Below are positions 52,109 through 61,243 of a DNA stretch of 64,000 nucleotides, in pieces. The stretch's first letter is position 1. Each line of letters starts with the position of its first letter. Below the pieces are notes generated by a model. That model did no database searches. It was not told the origin of the DNA and saw nothing but the letters and a program-made list of their open reading frames with translations. The position numbers and the translations under genes are program-made. The DNA comes from Kineococcus mangrovi (GTDB lineage: Bacteria > Actinomycetota > Actinomycetes > Actinomycetales > Kineococcaceae): contig NZ_JBGGTQ010000001.1 in assembly GCF_041320705.1 (NCBI RefSeq), positions 496,001-560,000 of the forward strand, written 5' to 3'.

Positions 52109-54253
52109 TCAGAGCCGGACGGCGAGCAGGGCGATGTCGTCGTGGCTGTCGCCGAGCTCGGCGAGCAGGTGCTCGCACAGCGCCTCGGGCTCGTGCGGTG
52201 CCGCGGCGGCCACGCGCGCGAGCCGGTCCATCCCCACGCTGAGCACCTCACCGCGCCGCTCGACGAGCCCGTCGGTGTAGCACAGCAGCAACGACCCCGC
52301 CGGCAACCGCTCGGTGAGCGTGGCCCGCGGGAGGGTGGGTTCGACGCCCAGCGGGATGCCCGAGGCGTCGGGGAGGTACCGCACCGTCCCGTCGGCGTGG
52401 CGCACGAGCAGGGGCGGGTGCCCGGCCGAGGAGTGCTCCACCGACCAGTGGTCCGGACCGTCGGGCGTGAGCCGGGCGTAGCTGACGGTCGCCATGGTCG
52501 TCATGCCGAGGGCGGCGATCAGCTCGTCGACGCGGGTGAGCACGGCGGCCGGGGTCGCCAGCGTCCGGTCCCACGCGCACGCGCGCAGCAGGCCCTTGAG
52601 GTGCCCCATGGCCGCGGCCGCGTACACGTCGTGCCCGGCGACGTCACCGATGACGACGGCGGTCCCGTCCCCCGGCACGTCGATGAGCTCGTAGAAGTCG
52701 CCGCCGACGTCGTTGCCGTCCTGGCCGGCGTGGTAGCGCGCCGCCACCTGCAGACCGGCCACCGTCGGCAGATCCGGCAGCAGGCTGCGCTGCAGCTCGG
52801 TGGCGATGTGGTGCTGCTCCTCGTACAGCCGGGCGTTGTCCAGGAGCAGGCCCGCGCGGCGGCCGAGGTCGACGGCGATGCCCAGGTCGTCGTCGGTGTG
52901 CGCGGGCGCACCCGTGACCCGGACGAGGACCATGAGGTCGTTGTCGGAGCGCCGGCCGGGCAGCGGGACGACGAGCACGGAGGAGACGCCCAGCTCGTCG
53001 GACAGGTCCAGGACGTGCTGGTCCTCCACCCAGCCGCGGCGCAGCTCCCGCACCTGCGGGGAGCCGTAGTCGCCGATGCGGCGGGCGGGGGCCCCCTGCA
53101 GCAGGAGCTCGTGCAGCGGCCCGCGCAGGGTGGTGCGGCGCAGGGCGTCGAGGTAGGCCTCGAACCGGCCGGCGTCCGCCGGGCGCGCGTGCAGCGCGGT
53201 GACCTGACCGATCTGGCCCTTCTCGTCCGGGCTGACGACGACGGCCCAGTCCGCGAGCTGCGGCACGACCAGCTGCAGCAGGCGACGTCGGCACTCGGCG
53301 ACGTCCAGGGTGCCGGACAGCCGGTGGGTCGCCTCGGCGAGCAGGTCGAGCCGGGCCCGGTGCTCCTCGGCCCGGTGCCGCGCCTGCTCGGCCTCGGCGC
53401 GGGCGGCCCGCTCGGCGGCCAGCGCCTCGTCGCGGGCGCGGTCGGCCGCGACGCGGCCGCTGACGTCGGTCTGGATGCCGACGTAGTGCGTGAGCGTCCC
53501 GTCGGGTCCAAAGATCGGGCTCATGGCGACCTGGTTCCAGAAGCCCAGACCGTCCTTGCGGTAGTTCAGCAGCGTCACGGTGACGGGCTCGCCGGCCTCC
53601 AGCGCGTCGCGCATCTGCTGGCGCACCGCGGGGTCGCTGCCGGGCCCCTGCAGGAACCGGCAGTTGCGGCCCACCACCTCCTCGATCGAGTAGCCCGTGG
53701 TGGCGGTGAAGGCGGGGTTGACCCAGACCAGCGGCAGGTCGGGGTCGCGGGCGTCCGCGACGGTGAAGGACAGTCCCGTGGCGAGCACCGCGCGGTCGCG
53801 CAGCACCGCCTGCTCCGTCGCCGCGTCCATGGCCGCCCGGGCGGCGCGCTGGTCGCGCAGGGGCAGGAAGACGACGAGGGCGTGGTCCTCGAGCATCGGG
53901 GCCCCGGCCATCGGCAGCGCCACGACCCACAGGGGTTCGCGCCGGCCACCGAGGTCGCTGCCGGCGGCCGCCGAGACCGCCTGCCCCACCACGGGTTCGG
54001 ACCGCGCGACCCGGGACAGCGGGTGCTCGGTCTCCGACAGCTCCGCCCCGTCGAGGTCGACCAGCCCCGCCGCGTCCGACCAGTCGTCGACCGTGAGCGG
54101 GAGGTCCGCCGCGGGTGCGAGCTGGCGGGCGACGGGGTTGACGTGGACCACCGTCCGCTCGGCCAGGTGCACGAGCAGGACCGCGGCGGGGGCGTCACCG
54201 GTGATGGCGGACACGTCGGCGACGGCGACGTCGTCGCGCGCGGTTCCCTGCAC
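52109..54253 (-). CDS. PAS-LOV-GAF SpoIIE phosphatase, blue-light sensor
   Basis: A 714-residue PP2C-like phosphatase with a flavin-binding LOV domain at about residues 155-265. The photo-adduct Cys198 lies in GRNCRFLQGPGSDP, with Asn230, Asn240 (NYRKDGLGFWN) and Gln261 (YVGIQTDV) as flavin contacts. An N-terminal PAS-like domain precedes it; a coiled coil and GAF domain (about 300-490) follow. The SpoIIE domain carries VGGDFYEL, VIGDVAGHD and CYTDGLVERR. Blue light should therefore control STAS dephosphorylation. GTG 54251-54253 follows GGAGGGGG. It is in an operon with the phytochrome phosphatase upstream and the HATPase downstream. Confidence 0.93.
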   Translation of the reverse strand: MQGTARDDVAVADVSAITGDAPAAVLLVHLAERTVVHVNPVARQLAPAADLPLTVDDWSDAAGLVDLDGAELSETEHPLSRVARSEPVVGQAVSAAAGSDLGGRREPLWVVALPMAGAPMLEDHALVVFLPLRDQRAARAAMDAATEQAVLRDRAVLATGLSFTVADARDPDLPLVWVNPAFTATTGYSIEEVVGRNCRFLQGPGSDPAVRQQMRDALEAGEPVTVTLLNYRKDGLGFWNQVAMSPIFGPDGTLTHYVGIQTDVSGRVAADRARDEALAAERAARAEAEQARHRAEEHRARLDLLAEATHRLSGTLDVAECRRRLLQLVVPQLADWAVVVSPDEKGQIGQVTALHARPADAGRFEAYLDALRRTTLRGPLHELLLQGAPARRIGDYGSPQVRELRRGWVEDQHVLDLSDELGVSSVLVVPLPGRRSDNDLMVLVRVTGAPAHTDDDLGIAVDLGRRAGLLLDNARLYEEQHHIATELQRSLLPDLPTVAGLQVAARYHAGQDGNDVGGDFYELIDVPGDGTAVVIGDVAGHDVYAAAAMGHLKGLLRACAWDRTLATPAAVLTRVDELIAALGMTTMATVSYARLTPDGPDHWSVEHSSAGHPPLLVRHADGTVRYLPDASGIPLGVEPTLPRATLTERLPAGSLLLCYTDGLVERRGEVLSVGMDRLARVAAAAPHEPEALCEHLLAELGDSHDDIALLAVRL

Positions 54254-54339
54254 TGCGTTCCCCCTCCGGCCGAACACCTCCCGGCCCCGGTCCGGGGCAC
54301 AACCCACTGCGGCGCCTGGTCCCGACACCGATCACGACC

Positions 54340-56631
54340 CTAGGTGAGCGCGGCGGGCGGGGCGAGCCGGACCAGGACGAGGGTGGTGTCGTCCTCGGCG
54401 CGGCCGGGGACGGCCCCCAGCAGGCGGTCGGCCACGTCGGGCGGGCTCAGCCCCTCGGCCACCGCGCGGACGGCCTCGTGACCGAGCTGCTCGGTCGTCG
54501 TGGACAGGCTGGCGCCGCGGCGCTCGACGAGGCCGTCGGTGAAGAAGAGCAGCGAGGCCTCGACCGGCACCTGCGCGCTCACCACCTCCCCGGCCGTGCC
54601 GCTGGTCGGGCCGAAGCCGAGGCCGAGCATCGGCCGGGTGGGGACCACGAGCGGGTCCGCGCCCGCCGCCGTGACGAGCAGCGGGGCCGGGTGGCCGGCG
54701 CTGGCGAGCTCCACCGCGGCCGGGGCGCCCGGGCGGGCGGGGTCGGGGCGGCCGACGACGCCCACCACCGCGGTCGCGGTGTGGTTGCCGTTCAGGGTGG
54801 TCACGAGCGCGTCGAGCCGGTCGAGCGCGGCCGCGGGGCTGTGCCCCTCGAGCAGGTAGGCGCGCAGGGCCGTGCGCAGCTGCGCCATGGCCGCGGCCGC
54901 GTGCACGCCGTGGCCGGCCACGTCGCCGACGACCACCGCCACGCGGTCCCCCGGCAGCGGCAGCAGGTCCCACCAGTCCCCGCCGAGCTGGCCCCCGGCG
55001 GCGGGGCGGTACCGCGCGTGCACGTCGAAACCGGGCACCTCCGGCGCCTCGTCGAGGACGACGGCGCGCTGCAGGGACTCCGCGATCGCGATCTGCCCCC
55101 GGGAGCGGCCGAGCATGATCGCGGTGAGCTGGCTCCGCAGCCGTTCGGCCGTCGAGGCGTGCCAGGGCCGCCAGGGCAGGCTGCGGCCCCGCACGACCTC
55201 CTGCCACTTCTCGAAGCTCTTGCGAGGGCTGATCCGCACCTCCGGACCCTCGCCCTCGACGGTCGCGGCCTTCTCGGGGTCCCCGCCCCAGGAGACCGTC
55301 TCGGGCTGTTCGGGGCGGAACCACAGCAGCCAGCCGTCGCCGTCCAGCCCGATGCGCAGCGCCCCCGCGGCCGCCTCGGCGACCTCGCGCAGGCGCGGGT
55401 CGAGGGTGGAGAGGCGGTCGGTGAACGTGACCGCGCCGTCGGCCCGCCCGAGCAACCGCGCCGTGCGCTGGACCTGCGCCCACGGCGGCACCCGCCCGGA
55501 CGTCAGCAGCCGGTGCCCGTCCCAGACCGCGACACCACCGGCACCGAGCAGGTCGACCACGCGCCCGTCCTCCACGAGGGCCGTCAGCGGGTCGCGGCTC
55601 TGCGCCGAGACCCCGGCCAGCACGTCGGACATCAGTTCCTGGGCGGCCAGGGCCTCGTCGCGCTCGCGCGAGCGCGAGCGCTCCCCGACGAGCTGGGACG
55701 TCGTCTGCCCCAGGAACTCCGCCGCGGACCGGGCGTCGTACCCGGGCCGGTGCGGGCCGGAGTAGTGGTGGCAGGCGACCAGGCCCCACAGCCGCCCGTC
55801 GACCAGCAGCGAGATCGACATGGACGAGGTGACGCCCATGTTGTGCAGGTACTCCAGGTGGATCGGCGAGACGCTGCGCAGCACCGACCCGGACAGGTCC
55901 AGGGGGGCGCCCGTGCCCGGGTCGACCAGGGGTTCGAGGCGGACCGGGCGGTAGTCGACGTCCGCGATGAGCCGCGTCCAGTTCAGGGTGTACAGCCGGC
56001 GGGCCTGGGCGGGGATGTCGCTGGCGGGGTAGCGCAGGCCGTGGAAGGGCTCGAGGTCGTCCCGGCGGTCCTCGGCGGCGACCTCCCCGTTCCACTGCGC
56101 GTCGAACCGGTAGACCATGACGCGGTCGAACCCCAGGACGGCGCGGACCTCCCGGGCCAGCCGGCGGCACAGCGCGTCGACGTCCGTCGTCCCCGCCAGG
56201 CGCGCCACCGCGCCGCGGGTGGCGCGGTAGGAGACCGGCTCGACGCCGTGGCCGACGGGTTCGACCTCCACGACCGTCCGGTCGCCGCTGACGTGCACGA
56301 CGACGTCGACGTCGACCTCCGCACCGCCCAGGACCAGGCGCGCGTGCAGGGCCTCGTCCCGGGCGTCGTCGTCCTCGCGCGCCCCGCGCACCCGCGCGGC
56401 CACGTCCTGGCCCAGCAGGTCGGCCAGGTCCGCGCCCAGCACCGACCCCGGCGCCCGGCCGAGCAGCTCGGCGGTGTTCTCCGAGGCGACGACGACGCGG
56501 TGGGACGGCTCCTCGAGGGCGAGCAGGAGGCCGTGGGGCTGGATGGCCCCCGGCACGTGGATGGGTTCGCTCTCGCAGGTCGTCAGGTCGACCTCGCCGT
56601 AGGCGGGGACGTGCTCCTGCGGCTGGGACAC
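54340..56631 (-). CDS. Bacteriophytochrome SpoIIE phosphatase, red/far-red sensor
   Basis: A 763-residue PAS-GAF-PHY photoreceptor with a PP2C output. The biliverdin-attachment Cys19 is in LTTCESEPIHVPG. GAF residues include the DIP motif at 205-207 (RYPASDIPAQARRLY) and His258 (SPIHLEYLHNMG). The PHY tongue has WGG at 448-450 and PRKSF at 469-473. Numbering is within a few residues of the Deinococcus phytochrome. The SpoIIE domain (about 530-755) has LGGDWWDLLPL, VVGDVAGHG and FFTDGLVERR. It should switch phosphatase activity with red and far-red light. No haem oxygenase gene is in the window, so biliverdin must come from elsewhere. Confidence 0.95.
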   Translation of the reverse strand: MSQPQEHVPAYGEVDLTTCESEPIHVPGAIQPHGLLLALEEPSHRVVVASENTAELLGRAPGSVLGADLADLLGQDVAARVRGAREDDDARDEALHARLVLGGAEVDVDVVVHVSGDRTVVEVEPVGHGVEPVSYRATRGAVARLAGTTDVDALCRRLAREVRAVLGFDRVMVYRFDAQWNGEVAAEDRRDDLEPFHGLRYPASDIPAQARRLYTLNWTRLIADVDYRPVRLEPLVDPGTGAPLDLSGSVLRSVSPIHLEYLHNMGVTSSMSISLLVDGRLWGLVACHHYSGPHRPGYDARSAAEFLGQTTSQLVGERSRSRERDEALAAQELMSDVLAGVSAQSRDPLTALVEDGRVVDLLGAGGVAVWDGHRLLTSGRVPPWAQVQRTARLLGRADGAVTFTDRLSTLDPRLREVAEAAAGALRIGLDGDGWLLWFRPEQPETVSWGGDPEKAATVEGEGPEVRISPRKSFEKWQEVVRGRSLPWRPWHASTAERLRSQLTAIMLGRSRGQIAIAESLQRAVVLDEAPEVPGFDVHARYRPAAGGQLGGDWWDLLPLPGDRVAVVVGDVAGHGVHAAAAMAQLRTALRAYLLEGHSPAAALDRLDALVTTLNGNHTATAVVGVVGRPDPARPGAPAAVELASAGHPAPLLVTAAGADPLVVPTRPMLGLGFGPTSGTAGEVVSAQVPVEASLLFFTDGLVERRGASLSTTTEQLGHEAVRAVAEGLSPPDVADRLLGAVPGRAEDDTTLVLVRLAPPAALT

Positions 56632-56687
56632 CGGGCTCCTCGGGCGACGTGGCGGCGGTCCTGGCCAGACCGTCGTCCTCCCCCACC

Positions 56688-57557
56688 CTACGTGCGGCTC
56701 CCCCCACCCCGGCGGACGTCGGTGTCGGCGCGCTGCGCACGGCGCACGACGTGGACCCGGGGCCCGGCCCGCTCGATGGCGCGCAGGTCGGCCTCGGCGG
56801 CACCGTCGTCGGTCACCACGTCGTCGACCGCCGCGAGGTCCGCGACCGGTGCCAGCGTGACCCGCCCGATCTTGGAGGAGTCGACGACGACGACGGACCG
56901 CTGGGCCCCGGCGACCATCGCGGCGTTCGTGCGGGCCTCCACCTCGTCGTGGGTGGTGACGCCGCCAGCGGCGCTCACCCCGTCGGCCCCGAGGAAGGCG
57001 ATCCCGGTGTTGAGGGCCGAGAACGAGCTCTCGGCGAGGGCGCCGACGATCTCGAGGGAGCTGGGCCGGACCGTGCCGCCCGTCACCAGGACCCGCAGGT
57101 TCTGCCGCCCCCCGATCTCGGCGGCGGTGGTGAGGGAGTTCGTGAGGATCGTCAGGTCGGCGCGGAACACCAGGGACCGCGCCACCTCGGCCGCGGTCGT
57201 CCCCCCGCCGATGGCCACCGCGAACGGACCCGGCGGCAGGAACGTCGCGGCCCGGCGGGCGATCAGCCGCTTCACCTCCGGGGAGGTGCCCGTGCGCAAC
57301 CGCACGGGGATCTCGACGGCCGCGGCGGTGGTCCGGGCCCCGCCGTGGGTCCGCACGACGAGGCCCTGCGCCTCCAGGTCGGCGAGGTCGCGGCGCACGG
57401 TGGCGACCGAGACGGACAGCTCCTCCACGAGCCGGTGGAGGCTGACCGGCGCCTGCGCGGCGCCGAGCTCGGCCAGCAACCGCAGTTCGGCGCGGAGCCG
57501 GTGGGCGCGCTTGCCGGGACCCAGCGGGTGGTCCGCCTCCGGCGTCGTGGGGGTCAT
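56688..57557 (-). CDS. DeoR-family transcriptional regulator
   Basis: A 289-residue repressor-type protein. The winged HTH at about residues 20-75 has SVSVATVRRDLADLEAQGLV, and the C-terminal DeoRC sugar-phosphate sensor has AIGGGTTAAEVAR and TNSLTTAAEIG, with a KIGR lysine loop (VVDSSKIGRVTLAPVA). ATG 57555-57557. It is divergent from the GH4-importer operon, with a palindrome between, and is likely its repressor, sensing a sugar phosphate made by the pathway. It is also 56 bp upstream of the phytochrome gene on the same strand. Confidence 0.92.
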   Translation of the reverse strand: MTPTTPEADHPLGPGKRAHRLRAELRLLAELGAAQAPVSLHRLVEELSVSVATVRRDLADLEAQGLVVRTHGGARTTAAAVEIPVRLRTGTSPEVKRLIARRAATFLPPGPFAVAIGGGTTAAEVARSLVFRADLTILTNSLTTAAEIGGRQNLRVLVTGGTVRPSSLEIVGALAESSFSALNTGIAFLGADGVSAAGGVTTHDEVEARTNAAMVAGAQRSVVVVDSSKIGRVTLAPVADLAAVDDVVTDDGAAEADLRAIERAGPRVHVVRRAQRADTDVRRGGGSRT

Positions 57558-57568
57558 CGGGAATCCGA

Positions 57569-57581
57569 TCAGAAGTTCTGA
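57569..57581. promoter_or_regulatory. Perfect palindrome in DeoR/GH4 divergent region
   Basis: TCAGAAGTTCTGA is a perfect inverted repeat with arms TCAGAA and TTCTGA around one base. It lies 11 bp upstream of the regulator ATG and 53 bp upstream of the GH4 ATG. The position suits an operator for the adjacent DeoR protein controlling both directions. Confidence 0.6.
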
Positions 57582-57634
57582 GCGCTTCGCGCAGATCGTT
57601 GCACGGGACTGCGCGACCCGCTCACCATCGGGCC

Positions 57635-58963
57635 ATGACACGAGTGACCTTCGTCGGGGCGGGCAGCGTGGTCTTCACCCGGCAGCTCGTCGCCGACCTC
57701 GTCCGGTTCGACGACCTGGGCCCCCTCGACCTCGTCCTCCTCGACGTCGACGAGCGGCGGCTGCGGGTGGCCGACGGCACCGCGCGCCAGGTCGTCGAAC
57801 GCCTCGGCGGGAACCGCCGCACCGGGGTGTCCATCACGTCCACCACCGAGCGCCGGCGAGCGCTCGCGGACGCCGACGTCGTCGTCGACATGGTGCAGGT
57901 CGGCGGGATCGAGGCGACCCGCCGCGACCTGGAGATCCCGGCCCGGTACGGCCTGCGGCAGACGATCGGCGACACGACGGGGGTCGGCGGGGTGTTCCGG
58001 GCCCTGCGCACCTTCCCGTTCCTGTCCGCCCTGGCCGCCGACGTGCGCGACGTCGCCCCCGGCGCGGTCCTGCTGAACTACACGAACCCGATGGCGATGA
58101 ACGTCTGGTGGCTGGACGTCGTCGCCCCCGAGCTGACCACCCTGGGCCTGTGCCACAGCGTGTACTGGACCGCGCACGACCTCGCTGAACTCGTCGGCGT
58201 CCCCGTCGAGCGGACCCGCTTCCGCGCCGCCGGCGTGAACCACCAGTCGTGGCTGCTGGAGTGGACGCACGAGGGCCGCGACCTGTACCCGGTGCTGCGC
58301 GAGCGGATCGCCGCCGACCCCGGGCTCGGGCGTCGCGTCCGCGTCGAGGTGTTCCGCCGGATCGGGTACTACCCGACCGAGACGAGCGAGCACTCCTCGG
58401 AGTACCTGCCGTGGTTCCTGCGCTCGGACGAGCAGGTGGAGCGGTTCCGCCTGCAACCCCTGGAGTACCTCGGCGTCTCCGAGGCCAACGTCCAGGAGTT
58501 CCTCACCGCCGAGCGGGTCCTGGCCGCGGGTGGCGCCCTGGAGCTGGAGGACGGGGCCACGGAGTACGCGCCGCAGGTCATCCACTCCCTGGTCACGGGG
58601 ACCTCGCGGGAGATCCACGCCAACGTCGTCAACCGCGGGCTGGTCGACAACCTGCCGGCGGGGTGCGTCGTGGAGGTCCCGACGCTCGTCGGCGCCGACG
58701 GCGTCCGGCCGGTCCCGATGGGGTCCCTGCCGGTGCAGGCCGCCGCGGTGAACCGCCCGTACGTGTCGGTCGCCGAGCTGACCGTCGAGGCGGCCCGGAC
58801 CGGGGACCCGCGCCTGCTGCGCCAGGCGGTGCTCGTCGACCCCAACGCCTCCTCGACGCTCACCCCCGAGCAGATCTGGTCGATGTGCGACGAGCTCGTC
58901 CTCGCCCACGGCGACCTCCTGCCCGAAGCCCTGCGCGAGACGCTGCCGGCGGACGCGCTGTGA
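57635..58963 (+). CDS. Glycoside hydrolase family 4 protein
   Basis: A 442-residue NAD- and metal-dependent glycosidase. The Rossmann start VTFVGAGSVVFTRQL, the metal-binding Cys in GLCHSVYW and the GVNHQSWLLE His are GH4 signatures. The QTIGDTTGVGGVFRALRTFP segment is of the alpha-galactosidase/alpha-glucosidase (MelA/LplD-like) branch. GH4 enzymes act on imported, sometimes phosphorylated, sugars. It starts at ATG 57635 and is the first gene of the operon with the importer, AgaS-like and kinase genes. Exact specificity cannot be read. Confidence 0.9.
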   Translation: MTRVTFVGAGSVVFTRQLVADLVRFDDLGPLDLVLLDVDERRLRVADGTARQVVERLGGNRRTGVSITSTTERRRALADADVVVDMVQVGGIEATRRDLEIPARYGLRQTIGDTTGVGGVFRALRTFPFLSALAADVRDVAPGAVLLNYTNPMAMNVWWLDVVAPELTTLGLCHSVYWTAHDLAELVGVPVERTRFRAAGVNHQSWLLEWTHEGRDLYPVLRERIAADPGLGRRVRVEVFRRIGYYPTETSEHSSEYLPWFLRSDEQVERFRLQPLEYLGVSEANVQEFLTAERVLAAGGALELEDGATEYAPQVIHSLVTGTSREIHANVVNRGLVDNLPAGCVVEVPTLVGADGVRPVPMGSLPVQAAAVNRPYVSVAELTVEAARTGDPRLLRQAVLVDPNASSTLTPEQIWSMCDELVLAHGDLLPEALRETLPADAL

Positions 58964-58987
58964 CCGGACCGAGTGGAGGAGCCCGCC

Positions 58988-60292
58988 GTGCGCGCCACCC
59001 GTAGGACCGTCCTGTCCGTTGCCGCCGCGCTCGGCGTCTCGTCCCTGCTCGGTGGATGCGGCCGGGAGGAGATCACCGTCCTGGACACCGACGCCGAGGT
59101 GCAGCTGGTGTTCTGGTCCGGGCAGAGCGACGAGGCGCAGGACCTCCTGCAGGGTCTCGTCGAGGAGTTCCAGCAGCTGCACCCCAACGTCCGGATCGAC
59201 CTGTCCCCCGGGGCCTCCTCCACGGAGGAACTGCTGCAGAAGCTGGCCGCGTCCTTCGCCGCCGACCAGGCCCCGGACATCTCGTACACGTTCGGGTCCT
59301 GGGCCAGCCAGCTCGAGCGCTCGAACCGCACCCTGGACATCACGAGCACCGCCCAGGACCCCGACGTGCGGTGGGAGGAGTTCCCCCGGGCCGCCCGGGA
59401 CACCGCCCGGCCCACCGGGCGGCGCACCATCGGCTTCCCGGCGGTGGTCGACAACATCTCGCTGTTCTACAACACCACCGTCTTCGACCGGGCCGGCGTC
59501 GACCACCCCACGCCGGAGTGGACCTGGGAGGACTTCCGCACCGCGGCGAAGGTCCTCACCGACCCGGCGACGAACACCTTCGGCTACGCCTACTCCGTCT
59601 CCGGCAGCGAGGAGACGACCTGGCAGTTGTGGCCGCACCTGTGGCAGAACGGCGGGGCCGTCCTGGAGGAGAGCACCGGCCGGTCGGCCTTCCAGTCGCA
59701 GGCCGGTGTCGACGCGCTGGAGTTCCTGCGGTCGATGGCGGTCGAGGACCGCAGCGTCTACCTGGACCAGACCGACACGAAGTTCGCCCAGCTGTTCGCG
59801 AGCGACCGGGTCGCCATGATGACCTCCGGCCCGTGGGAGTTGTCGGCCCTCAGGACCGCCGGGACCTCCTACGGGGTCGTCCAGCTCCCCGGGACCGACG
59901 GGGACCACCAGACGGTCTCCGGACCGGACCTGTGGACGTTGTTCGACAACCGCGACGTGAACCGCGCGCACTGGGCCACGGAGTTCACCCGGTGGCTGAC
60001 GTCGGCCGAGCAGGACGAGCGGTTCAACGTCGCCGTCGGGAACCTGCCGCTGCGGCTCAGCGAGGCGACCAGCCCGGCCTTCCTCGCCCAGGCCCGGGAA
60101 CTGCCCGGCCTGGACGTCATCGAGGCCAACGCGGCCAACGCCCGGCAGACGCGCCCCACCGTCCCCGGGTACAACGGGCTGTCCGAGGCCGTCGGGAACG
60201 CCGTGGCCCACGTCCTGCAGGGTCGAGGCGACCCGCGGACCGCCCTCCAGGACGCCGCCGAGGTGGCCGACCGTGCTCTGCGACGAGGTTGA
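58988..60292 (+). CDS. ABC transporter substrate-binding lipoprotein
   Basis: A 434-residue extracellular sugar-binding protein. GTG 58988 is chosen because GGAGGAG is 7 bp upstream; it gives MRATRRTVLSVAA, a twin-arginine-like signal, and the lipobox SLLGGC at residue about 21. The mature part begins VQLVFWSGQSDEAQDLL. It is second in the operon after GH4 and should deliver that enzyme's substrate to the permeases. Confidence 0.92.
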   Translation: MRATRRTVLSVAAALGVSSLLGGCGREEITVLDTDAEVQLVFWSGQSDEAQDLLQGLVEEFQQLHPNVRIDLSPGASSTEELLQKLAASFAADQAPDISYTFGSWASQLERSNRTLDITSTAQDPDVRWEEFPRAARDTARPTGRRTIGFPAVVDNISLFYNTTVFDRAGVDHPTPEWTWEDFRTAAKVLTDPATNTFGYAYSVSGSEETTWQLWPHLWQNGGAVLEESTGRSAFQSQAGVDALEFLRSMAVEDRSVYLDQTDTKFAQLFASDRVAMMTSGPWELSALRTAGTSYGVVQLPGTDGDHQTVSGPDLWTLFDNRDVNRAHWATEFTRWLTSAEQDERFNVAVGNLPLRLSEATSPAFLAQARELPGLDVIEANAANARQTRPTVPGYNGLSEAVGNAVAHVLQGRGDPRTALQDAAEVADRALRRG

Positions 60293-60313
60293 CGAGAAGG
60301 AGAGGAGTCGACG

Positions 60314-61243
60314 GTGACGACGTACCCGAGTCCCGTCCGCCCACCCACCCCACGCCCCGTCCGCCGTCGGCGGGTGCCGGGCGAGGCCCTCGCGGGCTGG
60401 GGGTTCGTGGCCCCCGCGCTCGTCGTGGTCGGCGGGCTCACGCTGTTCCCCGCCGTCTGGGCGCTGGTCCTGTCGTTCCGGAGGTGGGACGGCTTCAGCC
60501 CGCAGGTCGGGGTCGGGACGCAGAACTACCGCGACCTGTTCAGCGACCCCTCGCTGCTGGGCGCCGCGCTCCACACGGTCCTCTACACCGCCATGTTCGT
60601 ACCGGCCTCCCTGCTGCTGGGGCTGACGCTGGCGACGGCGCTGAACCGGCGCATCCGCTTCATCGGTTTCTACCGGACGGCGGTGTTCGTGCCCTTCGTC
60701 GTCTCCGCGGCGGCCACCGGCATCCTCACGACCTACCTGTTCAGCCCGCAGTTCGGCCTCGTCAACAACGTCCTGCGCGTCCTGCACCTGCCCCAGCAGG
60801 GCTGGCTGGAGGACAGCGGCCAGGCGATGGTCGTCATCACGATCATGTCGTTGTGGGGGCAGGCGGCGTTCACCACCGTCATCTACCTCGCGGCCCTGCA
60901 GGACGTCCCGCACGAGACGGTCGAGGCGGCCCGCATCGACGGCGCGAACTCGTTCCAGGTCACCTGGCGGGTGGTCTGGCCGCAGCTGCGGCCCGTGACG
61001 GTCTTCGTGGGCGTCTACCAGACCCTGCAGGCGCTGCAGCTGTTCGACCTCGTCTACGCCACCACGCGCGGCGGGCCGCTCGAGGCCACCCAGACGATCG
61101 TGTACCTCATCTGGACCACGGCCTTCCAGCAGCTGCAGTTCGGCTACGGCTCGGCGATCGCCTACGCCCTGTTCGTCGTCACCCTGGCGGTGACCGTCGC
61201 CGTGACCGTGACCCAACGACGCGCCGCCCGGAGGACCCGATGA
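60314..61243 (+). CDS. Sugar ABC transporter permease, MalF type
   Basis: A 309-residue permease with six transmembrane helices. The EAA loop is VEAARIDGANSFQVTWR and the following TRGGPLEATQ has the conserved Gly-Gly-Pro. GTG 60314 is preceded by GAAGGAGAGGAG. Its stop overlaps the ATG of the next permease. Confidence 0.93.
   Translation: MTTYPSPVRPPTPRPVRRRRVPGEALAGWGFVAPALVVVGGLTLFPAVWALVLSFRRWDGFSPQVGVGTQNYRDLFSDPSLLGAALHTVLYTAMFVPASLLLGLTLATALNRRIRFIGFYRTAVFVPFVVSAAATGILTTYLFSPQFGLVNNVLRVLHLPQQGWLEDSGQAMVVITIMSLWGQAAFTTVIYLAALQDVPHETVEAARIDGANSFQVTWRVVWPQLRPVTVFVGVYQTLQALQLFDLVYATTRGGPLEATQTIVYLIWTTAFQQLQFGYGSAIAYALFVVTLAVTVAVTVTQRRAARRTR

Noticed and set aside
57591-57604. ATCGTTGCA similar to the 4019 operator
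   Set aside because: Only nine bases match and no inverted repeat is present; the nearby palindrome is a better regulatory candidate.
54478-58188. Long plus-strand open frame of about 1236 codons
   Set aside because: It is antisense to the phytochrome and DeoR genes, both supported by conserved residues.
57569-61216. Long minus-strand open frame of about 1215 codons
   Set aside because: It is the antisense shadow of the GH4, binding-protein and permease genes and has no recognisable domain or start context.
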